From the NCBI GenBank assembly GCA_947458795.1, contig CANHCD010000075.1, positions 1 through 8,340 on the forward strand: a stretch of DNA of 8,340 nucleotides, read 5' to 3'. Below are positions 7,023 to 8,340 of this stretch, one piece after another (the stretch's first letter is position 1; each line of letters begins with the position of its first letter). This DNA is from Cyclobacteriaceae bacterium (GTDB lineage Bacteria > Bacteroidota > Bacteroidia > Cytophagales > Cyclobacteriaceae). Position numbers and translations under genes: made by a program. The notes below the pieces were generated by a model. It was not told the origin of the DNA. It ran no database searches and worked only from the letters and a program-made list of their open reading frames with translations.

Positions 7023-7846
7023 CCGCTTCAAAAGTCTCAGATCAACAAGAGAAATCCGTGCAGGAGGGCATTGTTCGTATTTCAAATGTTCAAATCCCTA
7101 GCATTGAAGTTTATTTACCCACCCAGCAAATCGCTACCGGTGAAGTAGTTGTGATTTTTCCTGGAGGCGGGTATGGTATACTGGCTTACGATTGGGAAGG
7201 AACCGATTTTGCAAAATGGCTCAACTCGCAAGGAATAGCAGGTATTGTCGTAAAGTATCGATTGCCACTGTCCCCCTCTCTCACAGATCCAAAGGAAGTT
7301 CCCTTGCTCGATGCACAACGAGCCATCCGATTGGTACGGCAACATGCCGAGTCCTGGAATATCAACCCGTCCAAGGTGGGAATTATGGGATTTTCTGCTG
7401 GAGGGCACTTGGCTGCAACGTTGAGCACCTCCTTTGCACATCAACTACCACTTGAAAAAGATGCAATCGATAACCTATCCGCTAGACCAGATTTTTCCAT
7501 TCTTGTCTACCCAGTAATCTCTTTTCAAGACGCTCCTACCCATGGTGGCTCACGCAAAAATCTAATTGGGGATCCCGCAAATCCTGAATTAGTAAAGCGG
7601 TTTTCCAATGAACTTCAAGTTACGGCAAACACCCCTCCTACCTTCCTGGTACATGCACAGGATGACAAGGCAGTACCACTTGAAAATTCCTTGCTTTATT
7701 ATCAAGCTCTACATGCTAAAGGTGTAAAAGCTGCATTGCACATCTATCCAACAGGTGGACATGGCTTTGCATTTGGTTTGGGAAAAGAAGCTGTGTCAGG
7801 ATGGAGAGAAGTACTGCTTGGTTGGCTAAAAGAAACCGTAAAATAA
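7007..7846 (+). CDS. Alpha/beta-hydrolase carbohydrate esterase (frameshifted N-terminus)
   Basis: Serine esterase of the alpha/beta-hydrolase fold, resembling Bacteroidota acetyl-xylan/feruloyl-type esterases that deacylate glycans outside the cytoplasm. In the frame starting at 7007, FPGGGYG (51-57) is the oxyanion-hole loop, GFSAGGHLAA (128-137) carries the nucleophile Ser130, QDDKAVP (218-224) carries the acid (probably Asp220), and GGHGF (250-254) carries the base His252. The triad is complete. The ATG at 7007 would give a 279-residue cytoplasmic protein without signal peptide, but this ATG falls inside the LWPG codons of the overlapping 6933 frame, so it is probably not the natural start. 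If one base was lost at about 7030-7033, the original gene spans 6933-7846. Placement after the fucose genes suggests removal of acyl groups from fucose-containing glycans; the substrate is inference. Confidence 0.8.
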   Translation: MAGTSSASKVSDQQEKSVQEGIVRISNVQIPSIEVYLPTQQIATGEVVVIFPGGGYGILAYDWEGTDFAKWLNSQGIAGIVVKYRLPLSPSLTDPKEVPLLDAQRAIRLVRQHAESWNINPSKVGIMGFSAGGHLAATLSTSFAHQLPLEKDAIDNLSARPDFSILVYPVISFQDAPTHGGSRKNLIGDPANPELVKRFSNELQVTANTPPTFLVHAQDDKAVPLENSLLYYQALHAKGVKAALHIYPTGGHGFAFGLGKEAVSGWREVLLGWLKETVK

Positions 7847-7905
7847 GCCCACAAGTAGGAGCTCCTAATCGGTTCAATTCAAAAAAAATATTAATTCAAC
7901 ACACT

Positions 7906-8340
7906 ATGCCTATTCGTGTAATTGCCTTTGATGCGGACGATACCCTTTGGATAAATGAAACCTATTTCCGTGAGGCTGAAGAAAAATTTGCCAGCATCTT
8001 GGAAGATTTCCTTCCCCAGCATGCGATCATGAAGGAACTTTACCGAACTGAAATCGGTAATTTAGGTCTTTATGGCTATGGAATTAAAGGCTTTATGCTA
8101 TCCATGATCGAGACTGCCATTCGCATCTCTGCAGGGAAAATGCCTATTTCACTAGTAGAAAAGATTATTGGAATTGGTCAAGAAATGCTAGAAAAGCCGG
8201 TGGATTTACTTCCAGGCGTGAAAGATGTCTTGCAATCCCTTCAAGGAAAATACCGCATCGTACTTGCTACCAAAGGAGATTTGGTGGACCAGGAACGGAA
8301 ACTTCAAAAATCTGGATTGGAAGGCTACTTCCACCACATT
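7906..8340 (+). CDS. HAD-family hydrolase (partial, runs off the window)
   Basis: Probable cytoplasmic phosphatase of the haloacid dehalogenase superfamily; the first 145 residues are present and no stop occurs before the right edge. Motif I is VIAFDADDTLW (5-15), with nucleophile Asp9 and acid/base Asp11. A helical cap region occupies roughly residues 16-100. PGVKDVLQSL (103-112) leads into motif II, VLATKGD (119-125), with Thr122. The motif III lysine region and motif IV acidic pair fall mostly or wholly beyond the edge. The family usually runs to about 220-240 residues. The start is 59 bp after the esterase stop with no Shine-Dalgarno sequence. It may be the last gene of the operon or an independent gene; nothing in it points to a fucose intermediate, since the pathway here has no phosphorylated steps. 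Confidence 0.88.
   Translation, partial: MPIRVIAFDADDTLWINETYFREAEEKFASILEDFLPQHAIMKELYRTEIGNLGLYGYGIKGFMLSMIETAIRISAGKMPISLVEKIIGIGQEMLEKPVDLLPGVKDVLQSLQGKYRIVLATKGDLVDQERKLQKSGLEGYFHHI

Noticed and set aside
7856..7867. 12-bp palindrome TAGGAGCTCCTA between the esterase and HAD genes
   Set aside because: It has no spacer, no T-tract after it and no second copy seen; it could be chance, and a terminator or operator role is not supported.

Overview
The window reads as chromosomal DNA from a Bacteroidota bacterium, probably of the Cyclobacteriaceae/Algoriphagus type. That placement is inferred from moderate GC content, the lack of Shine-Dalgarno sequences before almost all starts, and the protein style; no marker gene is present. 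All recognisable genes are on the + strand, tightly packed or overlapping. No tRNA, rRNA, CRISPR array or insertion sequence was seen.

Layout: bases 1-83 may hold the 3' end of an upstream gene. A leader of about 156 bp follows, with a small inverted repeat just before the first complete gene. Then come an exported cyclophilin-type peptidyl-prolyl isomerase (240-830), a Gfo/Idh/MocA oxidoreductase (823-1896), a short-chain dehydrogenase resembling 2-keto-3-deoxy-L-fuconate dehydrogenase (1936-2694), a fumarylacetoacetate-hydrolase-family enzyme (2747-3607), an L-fuconolactonase-type amidohydrolase (3604-4428), an L-fucose dehydrogenase (4446-5216), an L-fucose:H+ symporter FucP (5213-6517) and a RhaM-fold sugar mutarotase (6541-6876). 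The block is followed by a secreted alpha/beta-hydrolase esterase whose signal-peptide portion is out of frame with its body (6933-7846), and by the start of a HAD-family phosphatase cut by the window edge (7906 onward).

How the genes work together: the core encodes a non-phosphorylating (oxidative) L-fucose pathway. FucP imports L-fucose, the mutarotase equilibrates its anomers, fucose dehydrogenase makes L-fuconolactone and the lactonase opens it to L-fuconate. A dehydratase, not in this window, would give 2-keto-3-deoxy-L-fuconate. The second dehydrogenase oxidises this to the 2,4-diketo acid, and the FAH-family enzyme cleaves it to pyruvate and L-lactate. The isomerase/kinase/aldolase genes of the classical route are absent from the window.

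Points for a second look are the missing fuconate dehydratase, the probable single-base frameshift in the esterase, the exported prolyl isomerase overlapping the first oxidoreductase, and the unassigned role of the Gfo/Idh enzyme.
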